A stretch of DNA of 64,000 nt from Ensifer sp. LCM 4579 (lineage in GTDB: Bacteria > Pseudomonadota > Alphaproteobacteria > Rhizobiales > Rhizobiaceae), in the NCBI RefSeq assembly GCF_001854885.1, contig NZ_MDDV01000006.1, positions 80,125-144,124 on the forward strand, written 5' to 3'. A program made the translations under genes and the position numbers. Below the pieces are notes generated by a model. It was not told where the DNA came from. It saw only the letters and a list, made by a program, of their open reading frames with translations, and made no database searches. Positions within the stretch are counted from its first letter, which is position 1. Each line of letters starts with the position of its first letter. Shown here piece after piece: positions 17,076-26,754 of this stretch.

Positions 17076-19070
17076 ATGACCGATCGCAACTTCACCGTCA
17101 TCGAAAACGAATGGATCGCGCTCAAGGACGGAACTCGGCTTGCCGCGCGCATCTGGATGCCGGAGGGCACCGAGCAGAACCCGGTGCCGGCGGTGCTCGA
17201 ATTCCTGCCCTATCGCAAGCGCGACGGCACAAGCGCGCGCGATGAATCGACCTATCCCGGATTCGCCGCAGCCGGCATTGCCGGCGTTCGCGTCGACATC
17301 CGCGGATCGGGCGAATCCGAAGGCGTGATCGACGGCGAATACACGCCGCGCGAGCTGTCCGATGGGGTAGAGATCATCGAATGGATCGCTGCGCAGCCCT
17401 GGTCGAACGGCAAGGTCGGCATGATGGGCATTTCCTGGGGCGGCTTCAACGCGCTGCAGGTGGCGGCCCTCAAACCGCCGGCCTTGAAGGCGGTGATCTC
17501 CATCGCCTCGACCGTCGACCGCTACAACGACGACATCCACTACAAGAACGGCTGCCACCTCTCCGCACAGCTCTCCTGGGCTGCGACCATGCTCGCTTAT
17601 CAATCGCGCTCCCCCGATCCGGAACTCGTCGGCGAACGCTGGAAGGAAATGTGGCTGGAGCGGCTGGAGAACGAACCCTTCTTCATCGAAGAATGGCTCG
17701 AACACCAGCGCCGCGACGACTTCTGGCGCCACGGCTCCATATGCGAAGACTTCGACGGCTTCCCTGTTCCGGCCCTCGTCATCGCCGGCTGGGCCGACGG
17801 CTACCGCAACACGCCGATCAAGGCGATCGAGGGGCTGGGCGACAGGGCCAAGGCGCTGATCGGCCCCTGGGTGCACAAATATCCGCATTTCGCCTGGCCG
17901 AAGCCGCGGGCGGACTTCCTCAGCGAGGCGATCCGCTGGTGGAACCGCTGGCTGCGAGACGAACGGAACGATGCCGAGCAACTGCCGCAGATGCGCGCCT
18001 ATATCCTCGACGGGCCGAGACCTGCACTCCGCCGCAATGAAGATCCCGGCCGCTGGGTCGCCAAGGATGTCTGGACGACACCCGCGATGCGCTCATTCGG
18101 CATTGCCCGCGACGGCGGCCTCGCCAGCGGCCGTTCGAGAGAGGGAATCGGCGACGTCTACATCCGTTCGCCGCTCGACACCGGCACGGCCGCCGGCGAG
18201 TATTTCACCCTCAAGCCGGACGCGGAAATGGCAGGCGACCAGCGCATCGACGATGCCGGCTCCCTCACATTCGAGACGCATCCTTTGCTCGAGGCTGAGG
18301 ACTATCTCGGGCAACCGGTCCTCAGCCTCGACGTCAGTTGCGCCGCCGCGACCGCCAACCTGATCGCGCGCCTCGTCGACGTCCATCCGGACGGCACGGC
18401 GACCCGCGTCTCCTTCGGCGTGTTGAACCTCGCGCATCGCAACGGCAACGCAAAGCCGGTGCCGATGGAGAAGAACCACAAGACGCGCATCACTCTCACG
18501 CTCGACGCCTGCGGCTACCGCTTCCGCGCCGGTCATCGTATCCGCCTGTCGCTGTCGACATCCTATTGGCCGATGATCCTGCCGAGCCCAAGCGATCCCG
18601 GCCTGACGGTCGACACGGAGAGCCTGTCGCTTTCGCTGCCGCTCCTCGGGGACCACCGCGAAATCGTCGTGCCGCAGCCCGCCAATCCCAACCCGCTGCC
18701 GCATTATATCGCGCACTCGCAGCCGCAGACCCGACGGACGGTCGAACGCGACATGACGCGGGGAGTTACCCATTACACGATCTATGAGGACACAGGCCTC
18801 GTCGAGCACCCCGACACCGGCAATGCGACTGAGGACATACGCTGCGAAATCTGGTCGATCGCTCCCGACGATCCGCATTCTGTGACGGGCGTCTCCACCT
18901 GGACCTGTATCGCCCGGCGCGATGGCAGATCCTTGAAGACGATCTCGAAGTCGCGACTTTCCTGCACCGGGAGCGAATGGATCACCTCGGCCAAGGTCGA
19001 AGCCTTCGAGGAGGAGACAAAGATCTTTGAAAAGACCTTTGAGAAGCGCATCCGGCGGGACCTGATGTGA
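17076..19070 (+). CDS. CocE/NonD-family acyl or peptide hydrolase
   Basis: The 664-residue protein has an alpha/beta-hydrolase N-terminal half with the nucleophile motif GISWGG (Ser120) and the X-Pro-dipeptidyl-peptidase-like C-terminal beta domain (about 380-560, GHRIRLSLSTSYWPMILPSP). Family members hydrolyse esters or amides such as cocaine, alpha-amino acid esters or acyl peptides. No signal peptide is visible, so it acts in the cytoplasm, probably on the substrate of the importer just upstream (93-base gap). The last 120 residues extend past the usual C-terminal beta domain and are not recognised. Confidence 0.82.
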   Translation: MTDRNFTVIENEWIALKDGTRLAARIWMPEGTEQNPVPAVLEFLPYRKRDGTSARDESTYPGFAAAGIAGVRVDIRGSGESEGVIDGEYTPRELSDGVEIIEWIAAQPWSNGKVGMMGISWGGFNALQVAALKPPALKAVISIASTVDRYNDDIHYKNGCHLSAQLSWAATMLAYQSRSPDPELVGERWKEMWLERLENEPFFIEEWLEHQRRDDFWRHGSICEDFDGFPVPALVIAGWADGYRNTPIKAIEGLGDRAKALIGPWVHKYPHFAWPKPRADFLSEAIRWWNRWLRDERNDAEQLPQMRAYILDGPRPALRRNEDPGRWVAKDVWTTPAMRSFGIARDGGLASGRSREGIGDVYIRSPLDTGTAAGEYFTLKPDAEMAGDQRIDDAGSLTFETHPLLEAEDYLGQPVLSLDVSCAAATANLIARLVDVHPDGTATRVSFGVLNLAHRNGNAKPVPMEKNHKTRITLTLDACGYRFRAGHRIRLSLSTSYWPMILPSPSDPGLTVDTESLSLSLPLLGDHREIVVPQPANPNPLPHYIAHSQPQTRRTVERDMTRGVTHYTIYEDTGLVEHPDTGNATEDIRCEIWSIAPDDPHSVTGVSTWTCIARRDGRSLKTISKSRLSCTGSEWITSAKVEAFEEETKIFEKTFEKRIRRDLM

Positions 19071-19106
19071 GGCCGTGGATGTCATAAGCCTTGCAGAGGA
19101 TGGAGG

Positions 19107-20030
19107 ATGGATCTGCACCGTTCGAAACCGATGCCGGCCGAGCCGGAAATTCTCGCCTTCCACGTGCGTTGCGAAGCCTTCTATCCGGCTGACGCCGTGA
19201 ATGCTTCCGTGGCGGATCAGCGGCGATACTACGACGCGCTCTGCGCCGAATTCGATGCGCCGACACCGGAGGGGCTGACGCGGCGAGATGCCCGCATCGG
19301 TGGCCGGATTCCGGTCCGCTGTTACCGGCCGGCGGAGGTCGCGACCGAGGCGCGCATTATTTATCTCCACGGCGGTGGCTTTGTCGTCGGTTCGCTCGAC
19401 AGCCATGACGCCATTTGCGCAGAGTTGGCGGACGGCACGCGGGCGGAACTGGTCTCGGTAGACTATCGCCTGGCGCCGGAGCACGTCTGGCCCGCGGCCC
19501 ACGAGGACTGCTACGGCGTGCTTAAGACGCTGATCGCCGAGCGGAAGCCGCTGGTGATCATCGGCGATAGTGCCGGCGGCAATCTCGCGGCCGGCGTCGT
19601 GCTCAGGGCCAATTCGGAAGGGCTTCCCGGCATCGCCGGACAAGTGCTGATCTATCCCGCGCTCGGCGGCGATCTTGTCGGCGGCTCCTATGTCGAGATG
19701 AGCGAAGCGCCCGGGCTTTCGACAGCGGATGTCGCCTATTACCGCGAGATCCTGAGGGCGCCGGCGGCCGATGTCTTTGCGCATCCGCTCAAGGCGAAGG
19801 ATTTCGCCGGGCTGCCGCCAACCTATATAACCGCCGCCAGGTTCGACCCCCTACGCGACGACGCACGCAGCTATGCGGCTGAGCTTGCTGCCGCCGGCGT
19901 CGACGTCACCTTTCGGGAGGAGCCGCAGATGATCCACGCCTGGCTCCGGGCGCGGCATGTGAGCCCAGGAGCGCGGGAGGGCTTCCGCCGCCTCGTGGAG
20001 GGCGTGGCGAGACTGGTCGGAACGGCATGA
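19107..20030 (+). CDS. Alpha/beta hydrolase of the hormone-sensitive lipase family
   Basis: The 307-residue cytoplasmic hydrolase has the HGGGF oxyanion motif at 89-93, the nucleophile motif GDSAGG with Ser155, and a likely catalytic Asp/His pair near DPLRDDA and IHAWLRA. These motifs mark family IV (HSL-like) carboxylesterases. It follows the CocE-type hydrolase by 36 bases and probably shares its transcript, so both may act on imported esters or their products. The natural substrate is unknown. Confidence 0.83.
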   Translation: MDLHRSKPMPAEPEILAFHVRCEAFYPADAVNASVADQRRYYDALCAEFDAPTPEGLTRRDARIGGRIPVRCYRPAEVATEARIIYLHGGGFVVGSLDSHDAICAELADGTRAELVSVDYRLAPEHVWPAAHEDCYGVLKTLIAERKPLVIIGDSAGGNLAAGVVLRANSEGLPGIAGQVLIYPALGGDLVGGSYVEMSEAPGLSTADVAYYREILRAPAADVFAHPLKAKDFAGLPPTYITAARFDPLRDDARSYAAELAAAGVDVTFREEPQMIHAWLRARHVSPGAREGFRRLVEGVARLVGTA

Positions 20031-20090
20031 GTGCGCGCCGGCTGCATGACTCCGCTTGCGTTCCTCCCCCGGCGCGTCTTAATTCGCCTC

Positions 20091-20999
20091 ATGGCATTCA
20101 CGCTCCGGCAATTGCAATATTTCGTCGCCGTCGCCGAACAGGGCTCCGTCACCCGCGCGGCACAGAACCTGTCGATCTCGCAGTCCTCGATCACCGAGGC
20201 GATCAAGGAACTTGAGGGAGACCTTGGCGTCGAGCTCTTCGACCGCCATCCGCGCGGGCTTTCCATCACCCATAACGGCCACCAATTCCTGCGCCACGCG
20301 ACCAAGATACTTGCCGATGTTTCCGATGCGCGGCGCAGCTTCTCCGACAGCCGCGAGGAGCGCGGCGGCAAGCTCAATCTCGGCGTCACCTCGCTGGTTG
20401 CCGGTTACGTGCTCTCCGACCTGCTCGCCCGCTATCGCCGCGCCTGCCCCGGCGTCGAGGTGAGCGCCCTCGAAGACAACGGCTCCTATCTCGAACACCT
20501 GCTGATCGGCGGCGAGCTCGATGTCGCGGTCATGGTGATCTCCAACCTGCGCGATCGCATGGCGCTGCAGGCGGAAATCCTCGAAACGTCGCCCTACCGC
20601 CTGTGGCTGCCGATCGGCCATCCGCTCGTCAGCGCCGACATCATCTCGGTCGGGGATATCGCCAGGGAACCGCTGATCATGCTCACGGTGGACGAGATCG
20701 AGGAGAACACCGGCAAGCTTCTGACGGCGCTCGGTGCGCGGCCGCATGTGGCATTCCGCACCCGCTCCGTCGAGGCCGTCCGGAGCCTGGTCGCAACCGG
20801 CGCCGGCATTGCGCTCCTGCCGGATCTCGTCTACCGGCCCTGGTCGCTCGAAGGCGACCGCATCGAGAGCCGCGATGTCTCCGGCGCGCTGCCGGTGGTG
20901 CAGGTCGGCATGGTCTGGCGCAAGGGGTCGAGCCTGCCGCAATCGGCACGCGACTTCGTCGGCATCGCCGAGGCGGTGCGCAGCGCACGGCCCCGCTGA
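20091..20999 (+). CDS. LysR-family transcriptional regulator
   Basis: The 302-residue protein has the N-terminal LysR helix-turn-helix (residues 1-65, TLRQLQYFVAVAEQGSVTRAA and SISQSSITEAIKELEGDLGVELF) and a substrate-binding-like effector domain. The frame is open 20 codons further upstream, but the ATG at 20091 gives the standard LysR N-terminus. It is the last gene of the importer-hydrolase run and lies just before the YdcSTUV-like operon, so it may control either or both. Confidence 0.85.
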   Translation: MAFTLRQLQYFVAVAEQGSVTRAAQNLSISQSSITEAIKELEGDLGVELFDRHPRGLSITHNGHQFLRHATKILADVSDARRSFSDSREERGGKLNLGVTSLVAGYVLSDLLARYRRACPGVEVSALEDNGSYLEHLLIGGELDVAVMVISNLRDRMALQAEILETSPYRLWLPIGHPLVSADIISVGDIAREPLIMLTVDEIEENTGKLLTALGARPHVAFRTRSVEAVRSLVATGAGIALLPDLVYRPWSLEGDRIESRDVSGALPVVQVGMVWRKGSSLPQSARDFVGIAEAVRSARPR

Positions 21000-21127
21000 C
21001 CATAACGATTTCGGAATTTCCGATATCGGCATTCTGATTAATGAATTTGCGAATACGTCGAAACAGAGGCACGCTTCACCTCGGGAACAAAGCCGCTGAA
21101 CGAGCGGCTCAACTGGGGAGACTTCCG

Positions 21128-22288
21128 ATGAAGCAGATGTTGAAATCCTGCACGGCGCTGACCCTGTCGCTCGGCCTCGCCGCCCCTGCCCTGGCGCAGG
21201 AGCCGCTGAAGGAGCTCGGAGCCGGTGAAGGCGCACTGTCGATCGTCGCCTGGCCCGGCTATATCGAGCGCGGCGAGACGGACAAGAACTACGACTGGGT
21301 CACCGAATTCGAGAACAAGACCGGCTGCAAGGTCAGCGTGAAGACCGCCGCTACCTCCGACGAGATGGTGGCGCTGATGAATGAAGGCGGCTTCGATCTC
21401 GTCACCGCCTCGGGCGACGCCTCGCTGCGCCTCGTTGCCGGAAAGCGCGTCCAGCCGATCAACACCGATCTGATCCCTAGCTGGAAAACGATCGACGAGC
21501 GCATGCAGAACGCGCCCTGGCATACGGCCAACGGCGTCCATTACGGCACCCCCTATGTCTGGGGACCGAACGTGCTGATGTACAACACGGACGCGTTCAA
21601 GGGTGAGCCGCCGAAGAGCTGGAACGTCGTCTTCGAAGAAATGACGCTGCCCGACGGCAAATCCAACAAGGGCCGCATCCAGGCCTATGACGGCCCCATC
21701 CATGTCGCCGACGCGGCCAACTACCTTATGGCGCACAAGCCCGAGCTCGGCATCAAGGACCCTTACGAGCTCAACGAGGACCAGTACAAGGCCGCCCTCG
21801 ACCTGCTCCGCAATCAGCGCAAACTGGTCGGTCGCTACTGGCACGACGCCATGATCCAGATCGACGACTTCAAAAATGAAGGCGTCGTCGCTTCCGGCTC
21901 ATGGCCGTTCCAGGTCAACCTGATGCAGGCCGAGAAGCTGCCGATCGCCTCGGTCATTCCGGAAGAAGGAGTGACGGGCTGGGCCGACACGACCATGCTG
22001 CATGCCGACAGCGAGCATCCGAACTGTGCCTATATGTGGATGGAGCACACGCTGTCGCCGAAGGTGCAGGGCGACGTCTCCGCCTGGTTCGGCGCCAATC
22101 CCTCCGTTGGCGCCGCCTGCAAGGGCAACGAGCTTCTGACCGACGAAGGCTGCGCGACAAATGGCTACAACGACTTCGAGAGGGTCAAGTTCTGGAAGAC
22201 GCCGGTAGCCAAATGCGAAAGCCAGGGCGAATGCGTGCCCTATCACCGCTGGGTATCGGACTATATCGGTGTGATCGGCGGGCGGTAA
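21128..22288 (+). CDS. ydcS: YdcS-like periplasmic binding protein of a polyamine-type ABC importer
   Basis: The 386-residue protein has a Sec signal peptide (cleavage near PALAQ, residue 24). It resembles enterobacterial YdcS over its length as I remember it: IVAWPGYIERG-TDK-YDWVT-FE, KTAATSDEMV, LVTASGDASLRL, FKNEGVVAS and GVTGWADTTMLH. It delivers an amine, perhaps a polyamine or a related quaternary compound, to the YdcT-U-V transporter encoded next. A ribosome site GGGGAG lies before the ATG at 21128; the longer frame is not needed. The following gap holds repeats that may keep its mRNA more abundant than that of the membrane parts. Confidence 0.9.
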   Translation: MKQMLKSCTALTLSLGLAAPALAQEPLKELGAGEGALSIVAWPGYIERGETDKNYDWVTEFENKTGCKVSVKTAATSDEMVALMNEGGFDLVTASGDASLRLVAGKRVQPINTDLIPSWKTIDERMQNAPWHTANGVHYGTPYVWGPNVLMYNTDAFKGEPPKSWNVVFEEMTLPDGKSNKGRIQAYDGPIHVADAANYLMAHKPELGIKDPYELNEDQYKAALDLLRNQRKLVGRYWHDAMIQIDDFKNEGVVASGSWPFQVNLMQAEKLPIASVIPEEGVTGWADTTMLHADSEHPNCAYMWMEHTLSPKVQGDVSAWFGANPSVGAACKGNELLTDEGCATNGYNDFERVKFWKTPVAKCESQGECVPYHRWVSDYIGVIGGR

Positions 22289-22300
22289 ACTGCCGCTTCT

Positions 22301-22495
22301 CCCTCCCCCTTGTGGGGAGGGTGGCCCGAAGGGCCGGGAGGGGTTTCCCGCGAAGCAAGTCCCCTCCCCAACCCTCCCCACGAGGGGGAGGGAGTTAGTC
22401 CCGAATGCCGCGCCGGCCGCGAGTCGCCTTCTCCCCGCAAGCGGGGAGAAGGTCGCGGTCCACCCTCCGCAGCTGCAGCGCAGCTGCTGCGGAGG
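22301..22495. repeat. Mosaic of palindromic repeats between ydcS and ydcT
   Basis: Two family A elements in opposite orientation (22301-22343 and 22361-22393) are followed by a family C palindrome (22427-22452, CCTTCTCCCCGC-AA-GCGGGGAGAAGG). A separate inverted repeat, CCTCCGCAGC with GCTGCGGAGG, follows near 22464-22495. All lie in one 248-bp gap inside an operon. Strong hairpins after a binding-protein gene often stabilise its message; that role is inferred here. Confidence 0.85.
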
Positions 22496-22536
22496 ACGGG
22501 CAGCGGGATGAGGGGCCGGAATCCTGGAGAATTTCT

Positions 22537-23532
22537 ATGACCGCCGTCCTTTTCGACAATGTTTCCCGCCACTTCGGCGCGGTGCGCGCCGTCGATCGCG
22601 TGAAGCTCTCGATCGCCGAGGGCGAGTTCTTTGCCATGCTCGGTCCGTCGGGCTCCGGCAAAACCACTTGCCTTAGGCTGATGGCCGGCTTCGAGCAGCC
22701 GACCAGCGGCCATATCGAGATTTTCGGCGAAACCGCCGAGGGCGTGCCCCCCTACCGGCGCAGCGTCAACACCGTCTTCCAGGACTACGCGCTCTTCCCG
22801 CATCTCTCCATCCTCGACAATGTCGCCTATGGCCTCATGGTCAGGGGGATCGGCCGCGAGGAACGGCGCAAGGCCGCCGAGGATGCGCTCGCCATGGTCA
22901 AGCTGCCGGGCTACGGCGAACGCCGGCCGGGGCAGCTTTCCGGCGGACAGCGGCAACGCGTGGCGCTTGCCCGCGCGCTCGTCAACAAGCCGAAAGTGCT
23001 GCTTCTCGACGAGCCGCTCGGCGCGCTCGATCTGAAGCTGCGCGAGCAGATGCAGGAGGAATTGAAAAGCCTGCAGCAATCGCTCGGCATCACCTTCGTC
23101 TTCGTCACCCACGATCAGGGCGAGGCGCTGTCCATGGCCGACCGTCTCGCCGTCTTCAACGAGGGGCGCATTCAGCAACTGGGCACGCCGGAGGAGGTAT
23201 ATAACCGCCCGAAGACCCGCTTCGTCGCCGATTTCGTCGGCTCGGCCAACGTGCTGCCGGTCGATCTCTGCCGCAGGCTTGGGCTGAAGGCGTCCTTCGC
23301 CAGCCTGAGGCCGGAGGCGGTGGCGATTGCGCCTGCCTCGAACGGCGCGCTCAGCCTTTCCGGCACGGTGGCGTCGCGCAGCTTCCTCGGCGCGACCAAC
23401 CGCATCGTCGTCAATGTCGACGGCGCGCGCATCGCCGTCGCCAGCCCCGCCGCAAACGCCGTTCCCGCCATCGGCAGCCCCGTCACGCTCAGCTTCGCCG
23501 CCACCGATCTGCATCCAATGGAGGACGCATGA
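22537..23532 (+). CDS. ydcT: YdcT-like ATPase of the amine ABC importer (PotA family)
   Basis: The 331-residue protein has Walker A GPSGSGKTT near 36-44, signature LSGGQRQRVALARA, Walker B VLLLDEPLGALD, the switch histidine in VFVTHDQGEA, and a C-terminal regulatory TOBE domain (about 240-331). This is the PotA/YdcT layout. The frame extends upstream through repeat DNA, but the ATG at 22537 gives the standard N-terminus. It overlaps the next permease gene by 4 bases. Confidence 0.9.
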   Translation: MTAVLFDNVSRHFGAVRAVDRVKLSIAEGEFFAMLGPSGSGKTTCLRLMAGFEQPTSGHIEIFGETAEGVPPYRRSVNTVFQDYALFPHLSILDNVAYGLMVRGIGREERRKAAEDALAMVKLPGYGERRPGQLSGGQRQRVALARALVNKPKVLLLDEPLGALDLKLREQMQEELKSLQQSLGITFVFVTHDQGEALSMADRLAVFNEGRIQQLGTPEEVYNRPKTRFVADFVGSANVLPVDLCRRLGLKASFASLRPEAVAIAPASNGALSLSGTVASRSFLGATNRIVVNVDGARIAVASPAANAVPAIGSPVTLSFAATDLHPMEDA

Positions 23533-24479
23533 CGACCGTTGCCGAGAGCTTTCCCCTTCCCGAGCGCCGCGGCACCGCCGGCCGCCTTTCCGACTTCTTC
23601 TGGAGGCACCCGCATGTGCTCCTGGCGATTCTCCTCGGACCGCCGCTGATCTGGCTCGGCATCGTCTATCTCGGCTCGCTCTTCGCGCTTCTCCTGCAAA
23701 GCTTCTTCTCGATCGACGACTTTTCAGGTCTCATCAATTACGAATTCACGCTTGCCACCTATCGCCAGCTCCTGAGCGAGGCCAATCTCGACATCATCAT
23801 CAGGACGGTGGCGATGGCGGCCCTGGTGACGCTCGCCTCCGCCGTCATCGTCTTCCCGATCGCCTATTACGCCGCCCGCTACGCCCGCGGCAAAGGCAAG
23901 GCGCTGTTCTATCTCGCCGTCATGCTGCCGCTCTGGTCCAGCTATCTCGTCAAGGTCTATGCCTGGAAGCTGATCCTCGCCAAGGAAGGCATTCTCACCT
24001 GGTTCCTCGCCAAGCTGAACCTTCTCTGGCTGCTCGACGCCTGGCTAGCGCTTCCCATCGTCGGCGGCAGTTCGCTTTCGATCAGCTACACCGGCACCTT
24101 CATCGTCTTCGTCTATGTCTGGATGCCCTTCATGATCCTGCCGATCCAGGCGGCGCTGGAACGCGTGCCGGCCAATCTGATCGAGGCCTCGTCCGATCTC
24201 GGCGGCACGCCGGCGCAGACATTCCGCCACGTCATTTTTCCGTTGGCGCTGCCCGGCATCGTCGCCGGATCGATCTTCACCTTCTCGTTGACGCTCGGCG
24301 ACTACATCATCCCGCAGATCATCGGCTCGTCGCGGCTCTTCATCGGCCAGGCCGTCTATGCCCAGCAAGGCACCGCCGGCAACGTCCCGCTCGCCGCCGC
24401 CTTCACGGTCGTGCCGATCGTCATCATGGGAGCCTATCTCTGGATGGCCAAACGCATGGGAGCCTTCGATGCGCTCTGA
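23529..24479 (+). CDS. ydcU: YdcU-like permease of the amine ABC importer (PotB family)
   Basis: The 316-residue inner-membrane protein has six predicted helices (first near residues 33-55, [17 protein letters not shown]) and the permease coupling loop [22 protein letters not shown]. It overlaps ydcT by 4 bases and ydcV by 11 bases. Its order and spacing match the E. coli ydcSTUV-patD arrangement. Confidence 0.88.
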   Translation: MTTVAESFPLPERRGTAGRLSDFFWRHPHVLLAILLGPPLIWLGIVYLGSLFALLLQSFFSIDDFSGLINYEFTLATYRQLLSEANLDIIIRTVAMAALVTLASAVIVFPIAYYAARYARGKGKALFYLAVMLPLWSSYLVKVYAWKLILAKEGILTWFLAKLNLLWLLDAWLALPIVGGSSLSISYTGTFIVFVYVWMPFMILPIQAALERVPANLIEASSDLGGTPAQTFRHVIFPLALPGIVAGSIFTFSLTLGDYIIPQIIGSSRLFIGQAVYAQQGTAGNVPLAAAFTVVPIVIMGAYLWMAKRMGAFDAL

Positions 24480-25284
24480 GAAACCGAACCACGCCCCCCT
24501 CGGCCTGAAAATCGCCACCGCCGCCGGCCTCGCCTTCATGCATCTGCCGATCCTCCTGATCTTTCTTTACGCCTTCACCACCGAGGAGAAGAGCTATCAA
24601 TTCCCGCCGCCGGGGCTGACGGCGCAATGGTTCGCGGTCGCCTGGAGCCGGCCGGATGTCTGGGCGGCGCTGACGCTCTCTCTCAAGGTGGCATCGATCG
24701 CGACCGCCACCGCACTCGTGCTCGGCACGCTCTGCGCGGCGGCCGTCAGCCAGACGCGCTTTTTTGGCCGCGAGGCGATCTCGCTCCTCGTCATCCTGCC
24801 GATCGCGCTTCCCGGCATCATCACCGGCATCGCGCTCAGATCGGCATTCTCGATCGCCGAGATCCCGTTTTCCTTCTGGACCATCGTGCTCGGCCACGCC
24901 ACTTTCTGCATCGTTGTCGTCTACAACAATGCGGTTGCCCGCTTCCGGCGCATCTCCGGCTCTCTGATCGAGGCGTCGATGGATCTCGGCGCCGACGGCT
25001 TCCAGACCTTCCGCTATGTCATCCTGCCGAATATCGGCACGGCGCTGCTTGCCGGCGGCATGCTCGCTTTCGCGCTGTCCTTCGACGAGGTGATCGTCAC
25101 CACCTTCACGGCCGGTCAGCAGTCGACCCTGCCGATCTGGATGCTCGAGGAGCTGATCCGACCGCGCCAGCGCCCGGTCACCAATGTCGTCGCCATGATC
25201 GTCGTGATCGTCACCTTTCTGCCGATCCTCGGCGCCTACTACCTCACCCGCGACGGCGACAAGGTTGCCGGCGCCGGCAAATGA
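24469..25284 (+). CDS. ydcV: YdcV-like permease of the amine ABC importer (PotC family)
   Basis: The 271-residue protein is the second permease, with helices beginning near residue 13 and the coupling loop [22 protein letters not shown]. The ATG at 24469 lies inside the end of ydcU; a longer upstream reading of the frame is only the shadow of ydcU. It completes a type I importer with the products of 21128-24479. Confidence 0.88.
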   Translation: MRSEKPNHAPLGLKIATAAGLAFMHLPILLIFLYAFTTEEKSYQFPPPGLTAQWFAVAWSRPDVWAALTLSLKVASIATATALVLGTLCAAAVSQTRFFGREAISLLVILPIALPGIITGIALRSAFSIAEIPFSFWTIVLGHATFCIVVVYNNAVARFRRISGSLIEASMDLGADGFQTFRYVILPNIGTALLAGGMLAFALSFDEVIVTTFTAGQQSTLPIWMLEELIRPRQRPVTNVVAMIVVIVTFLPILGAYYLTRDGDKVAGAGK

Positions 25285-25305
25285 TAACCTGAAGGGAGAA
25301 CAGAC

Positions 25306-26733
25306 ATGGACACCCAACTCCTGATCGGATCGCGCTTCGAAGCCGGGACGGAAGCCGAGGAGCATATCCTGAACCCGAGAACGGGCGCCAGGATCCTCGA
25401 CCTCGCCGAAGCCTCTCACGCGCAAATCGACGCGGCCGTCGACGCGGCCGACCGCGCCTTTACGAACTGGTCGCAGACGACGCCCGCCGAACGTTCCTCC
25501 TATCTCCTGAAAATCGCCGATGCGATCGAGAGGCACGCCGACGATTTCGCAACGCTGGAAGCGTTGAACTGCGGCAAGCCGATCAGTGCGGTGAAGAACG
25601 ACGAAATGCCGGCTATCATCGATTGCTGGCGCTTCTTCGCCGGCGCGGTGCGCAATTTGCATGCTCCGGCGGCGGGCGAGTATTTGCCTGGCCATACTTC
25701 GATGATCCGTCGCGACCCGATCGGCATCGTCGGATCGATCGCGCCGTGGAACTATCCGCTGATGATGATGGCCTGGAAGCTTGCGCCGGCGATCGCCGGC
25801 GGCAACACCGTCGTCTTCAAGCCGTCAGAGCAGACGCCCTTGACGGCATTGAAGCTGGCGCGGCTTCTGGCCGACATCCTTCCCGAGGGCGTCGTAAACG
25901 TCATTGCCGGCCGCGGCGAAACGGTCGGCAACACGCTGATCAACCATCCGAAGATCACGATGGTGTCGATCACCGGCGACATTGCCACCGGCAAGAAGGT
26001 GCTTGCCGCCGCCGCCAAGACGGTGAAGCGCACCCATCTCGAACTCGGCGGCAAGGCGCCGGTCATCGTCTATGACGATGCCGATCTCGAAGCGGTCGTC
26101 ACCGGCATCCGCACCTTCGGCTACTACAATGCCGGCCAGGACTGCACTGCCGCCTGCCGCATCTATGCCGAGGACGGCATCTACGAAAAATTCGTCGCCG
26201 ACCTTTCGTCAGCGGTCTCGACCATCAGGTACAATCTCGAAGACGACACCGAGAACGAGATCGGCCCCTTGATCTCGAAACGCCAGCGCGACCGCGTCGC
26301 GAGCTTCGTCGAAAGGGCGGCCGACCAGAAGCACGTCGAAATCACCACCGGCGGCCGTGCCGGCAGCGAGGACGGCTTCTTCTTCCAGCCGACGGTGGTT
26401 GCCGGCGCGACGCAGGAGGACGAAATCGTCCGCCGCGAAGTCTTCGGCCCGGTCGTCTCGGTGACGCGCTTTACCGATAAGGATGACGTCATCGGTTGGG
26501 CGAACGACAGCGACTATGGCCTCGCCTCCTCCGTCTGGACGAAGGACATCGGCAAGGCGATGCGGGCCGCCTCCCGGCTGCAATATGGCTGCACCTGGAT
26601 CAATACGCATTTCATGCTGACCAACGAGATGCCGCATGGCGGCGTCAAACAATCGGGCTACGGCAAGGATATGTCCGTCTACGCGCTGGAGGACTACACG
26701 GCCGTTCGCCACATCATGATCAATCACGGCTGA
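25306..26733 (+). CDS. patD: PatD-like gamma-aminobutyraldehyde / betaine-aldehyde-type dehydrogenase
   Basis: The 475-residue NAD-dependent aldehyde dehydrogenase has the general base in [12 protein letters not shown] and the catalytic cysteine in [16 protein letters not shown]. Long blocks agree with remembered E. coli PatD ([51 protein letters not shown]). It should oxidise 4-aminobutyraldehyde to GABA. Enzymes of this type often also take 4-trimethylaminobutyraldehyde, which would give gamma-butyrobetaine and feed the carnitine module 15 kb away. It is 21 bases behind the importer and has a GAAGGGAG ribosome site. Confidence 0.88.
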   Translation: MDTQLLIGSRFEAGTEAEEHILNPRTGARILDLAEASHAQIDAAVDAADRAFTNWSQTTPAERSSYLLKIADAIERHADDFATLEALNCGKPISAVKNDEMPAIIDCWRFFAGAVRNLHAPAAGEYLPGHTSMIRRDPIGIVGSIAPWNYPLMMMAWKLAPAIAGGNTVVFKPSEQTPLTALKLARLLADILPEGVVNVIAGRGETVGNTLINHPKITMVSITGDIATGKKVLAAAAKTVKRTHLELGGKAPVIVYDDADLEAVVTGIRTFGYYNAGQDCTAACRIYAEDGIYEKFVADLSSAVSTIRYNLEDDTENEIGPLISKRQRDRVASFVERAADQKHVEITTGGRAGSEDGFFFQPTVVAGATQEDEIVRREVFGPVVSVTRFTDKDDVIGWANDSDYGLASSVWTKDIGKAMRAASRLQYGCTWINTHFMLTNEMPHGGVKQSGYGKDMSVYALEDYTAVRHIMINHG

Positions 26734-26754
26734 CACCCTCGGGAGGATATCGTC

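Noticed and set aside
18093..19784. Minus-strand frame of 563 codons across the two hydrolase genes
   Set aside because: It spans two real genes on the other strand and has no domain.
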